DNA from: Pseudophaeobacter sp.
GTDB taxonomy: Bacteria; Pseudomonadota; Alphaproteobacteria; Rhodobacterales; Rhodobacteraceae
Reading direction: 5' to 3'
NCBI GenBank assembly: GCA_027019165.1
Contig: JALUXC010000002.1
Location: 403,446-467,445, forward strand
DNA: 64,000 nucleotides
The position numbers and the translations under genes are program-made. The notes under the pieces were generated by a model. It was not told the DNA's origin. It worked only from the letters and a program-made list of their open reading frames with translations, and made no database searches. Each line of letters opens with the position of its first letter. Within the stretch, counting starts at the first letter, position 1. Positions 17,819-26,966 of this stretch are shown here, one piece after another.

Positions 17819-18892
17819 ATGAAACTCACCCTAACGACTGCGGCAACGCTGGCGCTTGCCGCAACCCTACCCGGCCTCGCCATGGCCGAGGACAGCTGGT
17901 TCCCCTACGAGGCCGAAGAGGTCACACCCGCCTTTTCCGCAGACGGAACCGTCAGCGCGATCACCTACACGCCGCTTGAGAAAGCCGAAAAACCCTGGAA
18001 CATCTGCGTGTCCTTTCCGCATATGAAAGACGCCTACTGGCTGGGTGTTGACTATGGCGTGGTAGACGAAGCCGAACGCCTGGGCGTCAAGATGAACCTG
18101 GTCGAGGCAGGCGGGTACACCGAACTGGCCAAGCAGATCAGCCAGATCGAGGACTGTGTTGCCTCGGGCGCGGATGCGGTGGTTCTGGGCGCCATCTCTT
18201 ATGAGGGGTTGAACAACGTCATCGCCGAAGTCGCCGGCAAGGGCGTGCCGGTGATCGATGTGATCAACGGTGTGTCCTCCAGCGATATTGCGGCCAAATC
18301 CCTCGTCTCGTTCAAGACCATGGGCTTTGAAACAGGTCGCTATCTTGCAGAGAAACACCCAGCGGGCTCTGAGCCGGTCAAGGTTGGCTGGTTCCCCGGT
18401 CCGGCTGGCGCAGGCTGGGTCGAGGCCGCCCACGCTGGTTTCATGGAGGCCGTTGAAGGCTCGGCCGTAGAAGTGCTGGAGCCACGCTTTGGTGACACCG
18501 GCAAGGAGGCGCAGCTGAAACTGGTCGAAGACGTGCTGCAGGCCACCCCCGAGGTGCGCTATCTTGCGGGCACCGCCGTCACCGCCGAGGCGGCGCAGGG
18601 TCTGATCCGCGAACGCGGCCTGCAGGGTGAGGTCGACCTTCTGGCCTTTTACATGACACCCGGCGTCTATTCCGGGATCAAGCGCGGTTTCATCCTAGCT
18701 GCTCCGGCTGACAGTATGGTCATCCAGGGCCGCATCGCCATGGACCAGGCCGTGCGCATTCTCGAAGGCAAGGACTACGTCAAACACGTCGGCCCCAAGA
18801 TCTTTGTGGTGGATCCAGACAATATCAATGACGTCGCCCGCGAAAGCATCCTCCCGCCGGAAGGCTTCAAGCCGGTCTTCTCGGTGAACTGA
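17819..18892 (+). CDS. TorT-like periplasmic binding protein of an ABC importer
   Basis: A 357-residue exported protein with a Sec signal peptide ending AMA before residue 24 and a strong AGGAGG site. From memory of the family, the mature part resembles the TMAO sensor-partner TorT of Escherichia coli: WNICVSFPHMKDAYWLGVDYG, LVEAGGYTELAKQ, MGFETGRYLAEKHP and APADSMVIQGRIAMDQA all have close counterparts there. No torS or torR kinase/regulator gene is near. The next two genes are a tandem-domain ATPase and a permease of the ribose type, so here the TorT fold most likely delivers a ligand to an importer. Ligand unknown; the pxp genes suggest a small cyclic amide. Confidence 0.85.
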   Translation: MKLTLTTAATLALAATLPGLAMAEDSWFPYEAEEVTPAFSADGTVSAITYTPLEKAEKPWNICVSFPHMKDAYWLGVDYGVVDEAERLGVKMNLVEAGGYTELAKQISQIEDCVASGADAVVLGAISYEGLNNVIAEVAGKGVPVIDVINGVSSSDIAAKSLVSFKTMGFETGRYLAEKHPAGSEPVKVGWFPGPAGAGWVEAAHAGFMEAVEGSAVEVLEPRFGDTGKEAQLKLVEDVLQATPEVRYLAGTAVTAEAAQGLIRERGLQGEVDLLAFYMTPGVYSGIKRGFILAAPADSMVIQGRIAMDQAVRILEGKDYVKHVGPKIFVVDPDNINDVARESILPPEGFKPVFSVN

Positions 18893-18985
18893 GCGCAGTC
18901 TCAAAAGGCAAGAGACCAAAAGCAGCATGGTCAGGCGGAGCCTCGCCTGACCTCACCCACAGGGCGCAGCGGTCGGAAAGATGAC

Positions 18986-20497
18986 ATGGACGACACTCCT
19001 CTCATAAAAACAGCGGCTTTGACAAAAAGCTACCCGGGCGTTCTGGCGCTCGATCATGTGGATTTCGACCTCAAGGCGGGCGAGGTGCATGTGCTCTTTG
19101 GCGAGAACGGTGCCGGAAAATCCACGCTGATTTCCATGCTGGCCGGGGCGAACAGGCCCACCGGGGGGCAGATCCTCTTGAATGGCCAGGAGGTGCACCT
19201 GGCCAACGTTGCCGATGCACAACGCCGAGGCATTTATACGGTCTTTCAGGAATTTTCGCTGATCCCCACCCTGACCGTGGCCGAGAATATCTTTCTGGGA
19301 TGGGAGCCGATGATAGGCCCCTTCGTGAACCATGCGGCCATGCGCAAGCGCGCCGCAGAGATGTTTGCAGAGCTGGATTTTCCGATTGACCCCAATGCCA
19401 TCACGGCCAACCTGTCACGGGCGCAAAAGCAGATGGTGGAAATCACCAAGGCCTTTCACGGCGATCTGTCGGTGCTGATCCTGGATGAGCCCACGGCATC
19501 GCTGACGGACCGCGAAGTCGACCACCTGTTCGGCTTTATCGAAACGCTCAAAGCGCGCGGCGTCGGCATCATCTATATCTCGCACCGGATGCAGGAATTC
19601 GCCCGCATTGCCGACCGCGTGACCGTGCTGCGCGATGGCGGTAAGATCGGCACTGTTGCCATGGCGGATACCGATCAGGACGCGCTGGTCGAGATGATGA
19701 CCGGTCGCGCCATCACCGAGATCTACCCCACAATCGAACGGCGGACCGGTGAGACCCTGCTCAGGGCTGAGAACGTCAGCGCTCCCGGAGTTTACGGTGC
19801 CAATCTTGAAATCAAGGCAGGTGAGGTTTTGGGCATCGCCGGTCTGGTCGGATGCGGCAAATCCCGCCTTGCCCGTGCGCTGATGGGCCTTGGCGCAAAA
19901 ACCTCGGGGCGGGTCACGCTCAAAGAGCAGGACATCACCCGCACCAGCACCCAAAGCATCATTCGATCAGGCATGTACTACCTGTCCCCGGACCGCAAAG
20001 CCGAAGGGTTGGATCTGGCAAAGACAGCCGATGACAACCTCGCTGTGAACCTCGTGATGGGCGGGGGCACAACCACCGGTGCCGGTTTTGTCGACTGGGG
20101 CAAAGTCCGGCGCAGAACCGCCGAGATCGCCAACCATGTGGAACTGCATGACGGCTACAGGCGCAAACTGGTTTCTCAGCTCTCGGGCGGCAATCAGCAA
20201 AAGGTTCTGTTTGGCCGCTGCTTTGGTCAGGAGGCCGATATCATCATCCTGGATGAGCCGACCGTGGGCGTCGATATGGGCACCCGTGCGGCCTTGTACC
20301 TGTTGATCAAAGAGCTGGCAGAAGCAGGCAAGGCGGTCGTGGTGATCTCCTCCGATCTGCCTGAAGTCCTTCACCTGTCACACCGGATGATCGTTCTGGC
20401 GCATGGCCATATCACGGCCGAGCTGGAAGGGGACGATCTGACCGAAGAGCAAACCCTGAAATACTTTTTCGAAGAAAACACCGGAGCCACGGCATGA
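18986..20497 (+). CDS. RbsA/MglA-type ABC transporter ATPase with two nucleotide-binding domains
   Basis: A 503-residue ATPase with two ABC domains in tandem, as in ribose and galactose importers. The first half has a full Walker A (GENGAGKST) but a variant signature LSRAQKQMVEI, then ILDEPTASL. The second half has the degenerate Walker A GLVGCGKSRLAR usual for this family and a full signature LSGGNQQKVLFGR with IILDEPTVGVD. It follows the TorT-like binding protein gene after 93 bp and overlaps the permease gene by 4 bases. Substrate is not readable from this subunit. Confidence 0.93.
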   Translation: MDDTPLIKTAALTKSYPGVLALDHVDFDLKAGEVHVLFGENGAGKSTLISMLAGANRPTGGQILLNGQEVHLANVADAQRRGIYTVFQEFSLIPTLTVAENIFLGWEPMIGPFVNHAAMRKRAAEMFAELDFPIDPNAITANLSRAQKQMVEITKAFHGDLSVLILDEPTASLTDREVDHLFGFIETLKARGVGIIYISHRMQEFARIADRVTVLRDGGKIGTVAMADTDQDALVEMMTGRAITEIYPTIERRTGETLLRAENVSAPGVYGANLEIKAGEVLGIAGLVGCGKSRLARALMGLGAKTSGRVTLKEQDITRTSTQSIIRSGMYYLSPDRKAEGLDLAKTADDNLAVNLVMGGGTTTGAGFVDWGKVRRRTAEIANHVELHDGYRRKLVSQLSGGNQQKVLFGRCFGQEADIIILDEPTVGVDMGTRAALYLLIKELAEAGKAVVVISSDLPEVLHLSHRMIVLAHGHITAELEGDDLTEEQTLKYFFEENTGATA

Positions 20498-21504
20498 CCG
20501 CAGACCAATCCCAATCCCGCGCGCTGGAGCCGATCAAACGCCTTTTTGTCAAAGTCGGCGTGCTCCCGTTTTTCCTGCTGGGCGCGCTGATCGTCTTCAC
20601 GCTTTTGTCACCAAAATTCCTGACCGGGCAGAATCTGGTCAATGTGGCGCGGCAGTCGGTCTATCTGGTCCTCGTCTCGCTGGGGCAGATGCTGGTCCTG
20701 ATCTCGGGAGGTTTTGACCTGTCGGTCGGCACGGCCATTGCGCTCACATCGGTGGTGTCGGCCCTGTCCATGGTTTGGCTCTCTGGGGTCTTTCCCGATG
20801 CAATCTGGCTGGCGATTGCCCTTGGCGCCTTTATCGGGTTTGGCGCGGCGCTGATAGTGGGGCTGATCAATGGCATTGGCGTCGCCTATTTTGAGGTTTC
20901 CCCCTTTATCATGACACTGGGCGTCTCGTCAGTTGGCGCAGGGCTTGCACTGTTCCTGACCGGCGGCGTGCCGGTGTCGGGCATCCCCTTTGCCTTTGCC
21001 GATACATTCGGCTTTGGCAGGGTCTGGGGTATTCCGGTGCCCGTGGTGATCGCCGCCCTGTGCATCGTTGTGATGTGGGTGTTCATGTCCCGCACCCGTC
21101 TTGGCACACAGATTTATGCGGTCGGCGGCAATATCAAGGCCGCGCATCTGTCTGCAATCAACACCAAACGCACACTCATGCTGACCTATGCGATCTGTGC
21201 TCTGATTGCCTCGCTCACCGGGCTGCTGCTGACCGCGCGCGTCGAAAGCGGAGAGGCCAACCTTGGCGGCACCATCGCGCTTGAATCCATCGCCGCCTGC
21301 GTCATTGCCGGAGTGTCTCTGCGCGGCGGGATTGGCCGGGTCGAGAATGTGGTTCTGGGCGGTTTTTTCATCGTGCTGGTCCAGAACGGGATGAACCTTG
21401 CGCAGGTCAGCTCTTACATGCAGATGGTGCTTTTGGGCGTCTTGCTGATCCTCGCGGTTATCTTTGACCAGATGCGCTACCGGATGATGATGGGGGGGCG
21501 CTGA
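20494..21504 (+). CDS. RbsC-type ABC transporter permease
   Basis: A 336-residue inner-membrane permease of the ribose/autoinducer-2 type with about 8-10 hydrophobic segments. Typical stretches are LVLISGGFDLSVGTAIALTS, GLINGIGVAYFEVSPFIMTLG and ESIAACVIAGVSLRGGIGRVENVVLGG. Start overlaps the ATPase stop (ATGA). It ends the co-directional run that begins at pxpA; the next gene is convergent after 30 bp. A single permease gene implies a homodimer. Confidence 0.93.
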   Translation: MTADQSQSRALEPIKRLFVKVGVLPFFLLGALIVFTLLSPKFLTGQNLVNVARQSVYLVLVSLGQMLVLISGGFDLSVGTAIALTSVVSALSMVWLSGVFPDAIWLAIALGAFIGFGAALIVGLINGIGVAYFEVSPFIMTLGVSSVGAGLALFLTGGVPVSGIPFAFADTFGFGRVWGIPVPVVIAALCIVVMWVFMSRTRLGTQIYAVGGNIKAAHLSAINTKRTLMLTYAICALIASLTGLLLTARVESGEANLGGTIALESIAACVIAGVSLRGGIGRVENVVLGGFFIVLVQNGMNLAQVSSYMQMVLLGVLLILAVIFDQMRYRMMMGGR

Positions 21505-21534
21505 CGCCCTCCTGCCCCCAATCAAAACTTCTGC

Positions 21535-22533
21535 TCAGCAATACCGCTCAGGGCCTTTCCATTGCGCCTCGGAATAGCGGTCTCCATGGGCCCAACCCAC
21601 GGGCAGAACGGCCTCGATCCGGGCCAGATCCGCCTCTGACAGCATCAGATCGGCGCCCGCCATACATTCATCGAGGTGATCGACGCTGCGGGTGCCCGGG
21701 ATCGGGATTACATGATCTCCGCGGCTGAGCAGCCAGGCATTGGCAAGCGCCGCCGCCGAGGTGCCCATCTCAGTGGCAAGCCTGCGGAACGCATCTGTCA
21801 AACGGAGGTTTTCGGTAAGGTTCGGCTCCGTGAAACGCGGATTGCCCGACAGAAAAGAGAGATCCTTGATCCGGTCTTTTGGGATCGGATTATCCGTCAG
21901 CAAAGACCGCCCCACCGGCGAAAAGGCCACCATTGCAACGCCAAGATCAGCACAGGCCTGCACAAGGCCAAGCTCCGGGAAGCGCGTTGACAGCGAGTAT
22001 TCCGATTGAACCGCAGCAATAGGAAAGGCCTTCATTGCGCGCCTGAGCGTAGATGGCGCCACTTCGGAAAGGCCTATGGCGCGGGTCTTTCCCTTTTTGA
22101 CCATCCGCCCGAGGTTCTCTGCGGTTTCTTCCGGCGTAAAACGGGGATCGCGGCGGTGCGCATAGAAGAGATCGACACAATCCACACCAAGACGCTGCAG
22201 GGATTTGTCCAGCTCTGCCTCAAGATGCTCGGCCGAGTTGTCAAAACACCGGTTGCCATCTGCATCTTTGGTGATTGTGGCCTTAGTGGCGATCACAAAT
22301 TCATCCCGCGCGCCCGGGTTGGCTGAAAGGTAGGTGCCGATGGCGCTTTCGGATTTACCCATGCCATAGACATTGGCCGTGTCCAGGTGGGTGACCCCCA
22401 GATCCCGGCAACGGTTCAGGATCGCGTGGCTTTCGGCTTCATTGGTGGGGCCGTACATGTCGGAAAAGGACATCGCTCCATATCCGATACAACCGATCTC
22501 GGGGCCGGTGGCGCCCAGTTTGCGCGTTTTCAT
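21535..22533 (-). CDS. Aldo/keto reductase
   Basis: A 332-residue NADPH-dependent aldo/keto reductase of the YajO/Tas-like branch. It begins MKTRKLGATGPEIGCIGYGAMSF; the catalytic region shows DTANVYGMGKSE (Asp, Tyr), KATITKD (Lys) and DLFYAHRRDP (His), and the cofactor region has VIPIPGTRSVDHLDE. The start at 22533 has an AAGGGAG site; an upstream ATG at 22680 would add 49 unrelated residues. It stands alone between two convergent or divergent clusters. The physiological aldehyde or ketone is unknown. Confidence 0.9.
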   Translation of the reverse strand: MKTRKLGATGPEIGCIGYGAMSFSDMYGPTNEAESHAILNRCRDLGVTHLDTANVYGMGKSESAIGTYLSANPGARDEFVIATKATITKDADGNRCFDNSAEHLEAELDKSLQRLGVDCVDLFYAHRRDPRFTPEETAENLGRMVKKGKTRAIGLSEVAPSTLRRAMKAFPIAAVQSEYSLSTRFPELGLVQACADLGVAMVAFSPVGRSLLTDNPIPKDRIKDLSFLSGNPRFTEPNLTENLRLTDAFRRLATEMGTSAAALANAWLLSRGDHVIPIPGTRSVDHLDECMAGADLMLSEADLARIEAVLPVGWAHGDRYSEAQWKGPERYC

Positions 22534-22764
22534 GTCGATAGGCTCCCTTGCTGCTGAGGAAAGTGACAGGCCTGGAATGAGCTCATGATTCCGGTTTGTC
22601 GAACCTTTGCAAGTGCATAGACCATTGCCTGCCTGTTTGGATACGGACGCGCACCCAGTGCTTGCCAAAAAAATGTGCAAAAGTTTGAAATCTCCCGCCT
22701 ATGATCAACCAGAAATTGGCCCTTGCGGCAACAGGCTGCTAGCGTGACCTCACTGGGAGACGCC

Positions 22765-24195
22765 ATGACAGATAATGCACGTTATTTTGACGAAATGTAC
22801 GGCAATGGAGACGCACCGCGCGCTCCTTATGCGCAATACGCTGACTGGTTCAGCCGGGAAAACCCAAAAGACCTGATCAAGGAAGCCCGCGAGGCCGAAG
22901 ATTTCTTCCGCCGGACCGGCATTACCTTTAATGTCTACGGCGAAGCGGATGCCGAAGAGCGGCTGATCCCCTTTGACATCATTCCGCGGATCATCTCAGC
23001 AAAAGAATGGAGCCGCCTCGTCAAAGGGATCGAACAGCGGGTTCGGGCCATCAACGCCTTCCTGCACGATATCTACCACAGGCAGGAAATCCTGCGCGCG
23101 GGCCGGGTGCCGGTTGACCTGATTGCCCGCAACGAAGCCTTCCTGCCCATGATGGTGGGGGTCGAACCTCCCGGCGGGATCTACACGCATATTGTTGGCA
23201 TCGACATGGTGCGCACCGGCGATGATGAGTTTTTCGTCCTTGAAGACAACGCCCGGACCCCGTCTGGCGTGTCCTATATGCTGGAAAACCGCGAAACCAT
23301 GCTGCAGATGTTCCCGGAGCTGTTCAGCAAAGTAAAAGTGCGGCGGGTTTCGGATTATCCGGCTTCGCTGCTGAACTCGCTTGCCCATTGCATGCCTCCC
23401 GACCCAAGTCCGGATCAAACTGTGGCGGTGCTGACGCCGGGCATTCACAACTCGGCCTATTTCGAACACGCCTTCCTGGCCGATCACATGGGGGTGGAAC
23501 TGGTCGAAGGAACCGATCTCAAGATCGTCGACGGTCGGATCGCCATGCGCACCACACGAGGCTACAAGCCTATCGATGTGGTCTACCGGCGCGTGGATGA
23601 TGATTTCCTCGACCCGCTCAATTTCAACCCGGACAGTATGCTTGGGGTTCCCGGTATCTTTGACGTCTATCGCGCGGGCCGCATCACCATTGCGAATGCA
23701 CCCGGAACCGGCATTGCCGATGACAAGGCGATCTACAGTTACATGCCGGATATCGTTGAATTCTACACGGGCGAGAAAGCCATCCTGCAGAATGTGCCCA
23801 CATGGCGCTGCTCGGAACCGGATTCGCTGGCCTATGTGCTCGACAACCTTGCAGATCTTGTCGTCAAAGAGGTGCACGGATCGGGCGGCTACGGGATGCT
23901 GGTCGGCCCTGCTGCCTCGAAGAAAGAGCTGGCGGCCTTCCGCAAAAAGCTGGAAGCGAAACCCGCAGGCTATATCGCGCAACCGACGCTTGCGCTGTCG
24001 ACAGTGCCGATCCTGACCAAGGCAGGCCTGGCCCCGCGCCATGTCGATCTGCGGCCCTTTGCACTGTTCAGCCCGCAAGGCATCGACATCACGCCCGGTG
24101 GCCTGACACGGGTGGCGCTGAAAAAGGGCAGCCTTGTGGTCAACTCCAGCCAGGGAGGCGGCACCAAGGACACCTGGGTGTTGGAGGACGACTGA
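22765..24195 (+). CDS. Circularly permuted ATP-grasp type 2 protein (COG2308 family)
   Basis: A 476-residue protein of the circularly permuted ATP-grasp family, predicted to form peptide or amide bonds using ATP. Typical parts are YFDEMYGNGDAPRAPYAQYADWF, GGIYTHIVGIDMVRTGDDEFFVLEDNARTP (ATP-grasp metal site), DVVYRRVDDDFLDPL and VVKEVHGSGGYGMLVGP. The start at 22765 has GGGAG six bases upstream. Its stop overlaps the alpha-E gene (TGATG). It leads the four-gene Anbu-type cluster. Substrate and product are not established for the family as far as I know. Confidence 0.9.
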   Translation: MTDNARYFDEMYGNGDAPRAPYAQYADWFSRENPKDLIKEAREAEDFFRRTGITFNVYGEADAEERLIPFDIIPRIISAKEWSRLVKGIEQRVRAINAFLHDIYHRQEILRAGRVPVDLIARNEAFLPMMVGVEPPGGIYTHIVGIDMVRTGDDEFFVLEDNARTPSGVSYMLENRETMLQMFPELFSKVKVRRVSDYPASLLNSLAHCMPPDPSPDQTVAVLTPGIHNSAYFEHAFLADHMGVELVEGTDLKIVDGRIAMRTTRGYKPIDVVYRRVDDDFLDPLNFNPDSMLGVPGIFDVYRAGRITIANAPGTGIADDKAIYSYMPDIVEFYTGEKAILQNVPTWRCSEPDSLAYVLDNLADLVVKEVHGSGGYGMLVGPAASKKELAAFRKKLEAKPAGYIAQPTLALSTVPILTKAGLAPRHVDLRPFALFSPQGIDITPGGLTRVALKKGSLVVNSSQGGGTKDTWVLEDD

Positions 24196-25130
24196 TGCTG
24201 GGAAAAACCGCAGGAGGCGTGTTCTGGATGTTCCGGTATCTGGAACGCAGTGAAAACACGGCGCGTCTGATCGAGGCAGGCTTTCGCATTGCACTGACAC
24301 GGCCGGGCAGTGAGGAATGGACAAGCGTTCTGAAAACCGCCGCCGCCGAATATGCTTATAGAGAAACCCACGGAGAGGTCATTCAATCCAAGGTGATCGA
24401 TTTTCTGCTGCGTGATCCAAGGAACCCCTCTTCGGTGATGTCTTCTTATGCGCAGGCCCGCCAGAATGCACGCACAGTGCGCACGGCCATCACGCAGGAA
24501 GTCTGGGAAGCGGTGAATGACGCCTACATTACCCTGAAGAAACGGCTCGCCCGCCCCGTGGCTGAACGGGATCTGCCGGATGTTTTGGCGCAAATCCGTC
24601 AGCACTCAGGGCTGGTGAGGGGCGCGCTCCATGGCTCGATGCTGCGCAATGACGTCTTTGATTTCTGCCGGCTCGGCACCTTCCTGGAGCGGGCCGACAA
24701 CACCGCCCGCATCCTGGATGTGAAATACTATGTCCTCTTGCCTTCGGTCACGCAGGTCGGATCGTCGCTGGATAACGTCCAATGGGAGACGATCCTGCGC
24801 TCGGTGTCGGGCGTGCGGTCCTACAGCTGGCTCAACCAGGGCAAGGCGACGCCTATGGGGATTGCCGATTTCCTGATCTTCGATCCCCGGATGCCGCGCA
24901 GCCTGCGATCCTCAGTGACCAAGATCCGCAGCAATCTGGCAATGCTGGAGAATGAATATCTTGAACAGCACCCCTGCCATGAAACGGTTGAAAAACTGGA
25001 CCGCTGCCTGAGCATCAGCAGCGTTGAAGAGGTCTTTGAAGATGGCTTGCATGAGTTCCTGACAGAGTTCCTGGCGAATATCGCGCGGCTTGGCGCCGAG
25101 ATCGAGGCCGATTACAGGTTCACGGAGTGA
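24195..25130 (+). CDS. Alpha-E domain protein (COG2307 family)
   Basis: A 311-residue, largely helical protein of the alpha-E family, found almost always next to the permuted ATP-grasp gene. Start motif LGKTAGGVFWMFRYLERSENTARLIEAGFR and FCRLGTFLERADNTARILDVKYY form two similar units that contain R-x-E-x-x-x-N-T-A-R, suggesting an internal duplication. The start is fixed by the TGATG overlap. Function unknown; the conserved charged helices suggest a catalytic or binding partner for the ATP-grasp protein. Confidence 0.88.
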   Translation: MLGKTAGGVFWMFRYLERSENTARLIEAGFRIALTRPGSEEWTSVLKTAAAEYAYRETHGEVIQSKVIDFLLRDPRNPSSVMSSYAQARQNARTVRTAITQEVWEAVNDAYITLKKRLARPVAERDLPDVLAQIRQHSGLVRGALHGSMLRNDVFDFCRLGTFLERADNTARILDVKYYVLLPSVTQVGSSLDNVQWETILRSVSGVRSYSWLNQGKATPMGIADFLIFDPRMPRSLRSSVTKIRSNLAMLENEYLEQHPCHETVEKLDRCLSISSVEEVFEDGLHEFLTEFLANIARLGAEIEADYRFTE

Positions 25131-25133
25131 CGC

Positions 25134-25937
25134 ATGCGACTGAAGATCGAACATTCAAGCCGATACAGATTTGATCACCCCACGCGCTATGGTCTGCAGC
25201 AACTGCGCCTTACCCCCAAAAGCCGGGTGGGTCAGAAGGTGGAAAGCTGGTCAACACAGATCGAAGGCGGCCGGGTCGAGACCGAGTTTGAGGATCAGAA
25301 CGCCAATCTTGTGTCTCTGATTTCCTTTGCGCCCGGAGCGCTTGAAATCCATGTGCGCTGTTTTGGCGAGATCGAGACCGAGGATCAGCACGGTATTGTC
25401 GGCAAACACCGCGGGTTCTTGCCCTTGTGGCTGTTCAAACGCTCAACCGATCTGACCCGCGCAAGCGCCAACGTGCGGCGGCTGACCAAGGGGCTGCGCG
25501 ATGCCCATGACAATGACATCGCGCTTTTGCACGATCTTTCCGCCCGCATTCTTGAGGCGGTGCCTTATGCGATCGGCGGCACTCATGCGGCCACCTCGGC
25601 GGATGAGGCGATAGAGCATGGCTACGGTGTCTGCCAGGACCACGCGCATATCTTTATCGCGGCGGCGCGGGCAATGGACTACCCGGCGCGCTATGTATCG
25701 GGCTACCTGATGATGGAGGGCCGCGAACAGCAGGATGCCACCCATGCCTGGGCCGAAGTGCACATTGACGGGTTCGGCTGGGTCGGCTTTGACGTCGCTA
25801 ACGGAATATCACCAGATGCTCGCTATATTCGCGTTGCAACAGGACTTGATTATCGCGAAGCCGCGCCCATCTCGGGGCTCAGGTTTGGCGCGGGCAGTGA
25901 AACCTTGTCGGTGGACGTGGCCGTCCAAGAGCAATAA
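25134..25937 (+). CDS. Transglutaminase-like cysteine protease of the Anbu cluster
   Basis: A 267-residue cytoplasmic protein of the bacterial transglutaminase-like family (papain-type fold). The N-terminal beta domain starts LKIEHSSRYRFDHPTRYGLQQLRLTPK. The catalytic triad is visible: Cys167 in GYGVCQDHAH, His204 in DATHAWAEV and Asp220 in GFDVANG. It follows the alpha-E gene after 3 bp. Such proteins may cleave or transfer peptide amides; with the ATP-grasp partner they are proposed to make or remove a peptide tag. The true substrate is unknown. Confidence 0.9.
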   Translation: MRLKIEHSSRYRFDHPTRYGLQQLRLTPKSRVGQKVESWSTQIEGGRVETEFEDQNANLVSLISFAPGALEIHVRCFGEIETEDQHGIVGKHRGFLPLWLFKRSTDLTRASANVRRLTKGLRDAHDNDIALLHDLSARILEAVPYAIGGTHAATSADEAIEHGYGVCQDHAHIFIAAARAMDYPARYVSGYLMMEGREQQDATHAWAEVHIDGFGWVGFDVANGISPDARYIRVATGLDYREAAPISGLRFGAGSETLSVDVAVQEQ

Positions 25938-25966
25938 CAGGTCCGCAACAAGAGCGGAGCGTCGCC

Positions 25967-26725
25967 ATGACATATTGTGTTGGTTTGAAACTTAAACGCG
26001 GGTTGGTCTTCATGTCCGACACCCGGACCAATGCGGGTGTCGACAGCATCAGCGTCTTTCGCAAGATGTTCCACTGGGAGGCAGAGGGCGAGCGCTGCAT
26101 CACCATCATGACCGCCGGCAATCTGGGCACCACGCAGGCGGTGATCAGCCTCTTGAACGAACGCACCCTCCCGGCCGAAGAGCGGGGCCTGCCTTCGATC
26201 CTGCAGGCTTCGTCCATGTATCAGGTGGCCAAACTGGTCGGGGAAACTCTGCGCGAGGTTATCCGGGACCAGGCCGGACAGGATGGCCCCCGCGCCGAGG
26301 CGCAGTTCTCAGCCACTCTCATCGTGGGTGGACAGGTCAAGGGCGGCGAGCCGCGCCTGTTCATGATCTATCCAGAGGGAAATTTCGTTGAAGCCGGCGA
26401 AGAGACGCCCTTTTTCCAGATCGGGGAGACCAAATATGGCAAACCGATCATCGTGCGCGCCTTTGACCCCGAGGTCAGCTTTGAGGACGCCATCAAGATC
26501 ACGATGCTGAGTTTTGATTCCACCCTGAAGGCGAATTTGTCGGTTGGCCTGCCGCTTGACCTGCATGTCTATCGCAAGGACAGCCTCAAAATCGGCACGC
26601 AAAGGCGGATAGAAGCGGGGGACCCGTATTTTGAAGCTCTCTCACAGGGTTGGGGCGAGGCCCTGAAAGAAGCTGTGCAGGCACTTCCTCCTTATTCCCT
26701 TGAACAGGATGGTGAAACGCGCTGA
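25967..26725 (+). CDS. Anbu, proteasome-related protease (HslV-like)
   Basis: A 252-residue member of the proteasome beta-subunit/HslV superfamily, Anbu branch. It begins Met-Thr-Tyr-Cys-Val-Gly-Leu, so Thr2 would be the N-terminal nucleophile after Met removal. Further landmarks are GLVFMSDTRTNAGVDSISVFRKMF (a catalytic lysine is expected a few strands later) and ITIMTAGNLGTTQAVISLL. Published structures show Anbu forming an open helical assembly. It ends the ATP-grasp / alpha-E / transglutaminase / Anbu set, 29 bp after the transglutaminase gene. Partner ATPase and substrates are unknown. Confidence 0.9.
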   Translation: MTYCVGLKLKRGLVFMSDTRTNAGVDSISVFRKMFHWEAEGERCITIMTAGNLGTTQAVISLLNERTLPAEERGLPSILQASSMYQVAKLVGETLREVIRDQAGQDGPRAEAQFSATLIVGGQVKGGEPRLFMIYPEGNFVEAGEETPFFQIGETKYGKPIIVRAFDPEVSFEDAIKITMLSFDSTLKANLSVGLPLDLHVYRKDSLKIGTQRRIEAGDPYFEALSQGWGEALKEAVQALPPYSLEQDGETR

Positions 26726-26966
26726 TCAAAAGCGGGATGTGAGGTCTTCACACATCGGGCAAAAGGCCCACTGAGCAGCCTATCAAAGACACCGCACCGC
26801 ACACTGCTGATCATTGCATTGGGAAAACCTGGCGAAACCAGGCCATCGGGTCATCTTCAGCGTCTTTCCGAGATTGTTGAAAAGACACAGCCAGCCCCCT
26901 TTCCCCCTTGCAACATTGACCTGCAACTGCCCAGGCCACAAGCTCCCGCAAGATTTGGGAGAGATC

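Noticed and set aside
17819..18892. Assignment as a TMAO sensor partner (torT) in function
   Set aside because: No torS or torR nearby and an ABC ATPase and permease follow directly; only the fold similarity is kept.
22996..24324. 442-codon open frame on the minus strand
   Set aside because: Antisense to the ATP-grasp gene, no recognisable motif.
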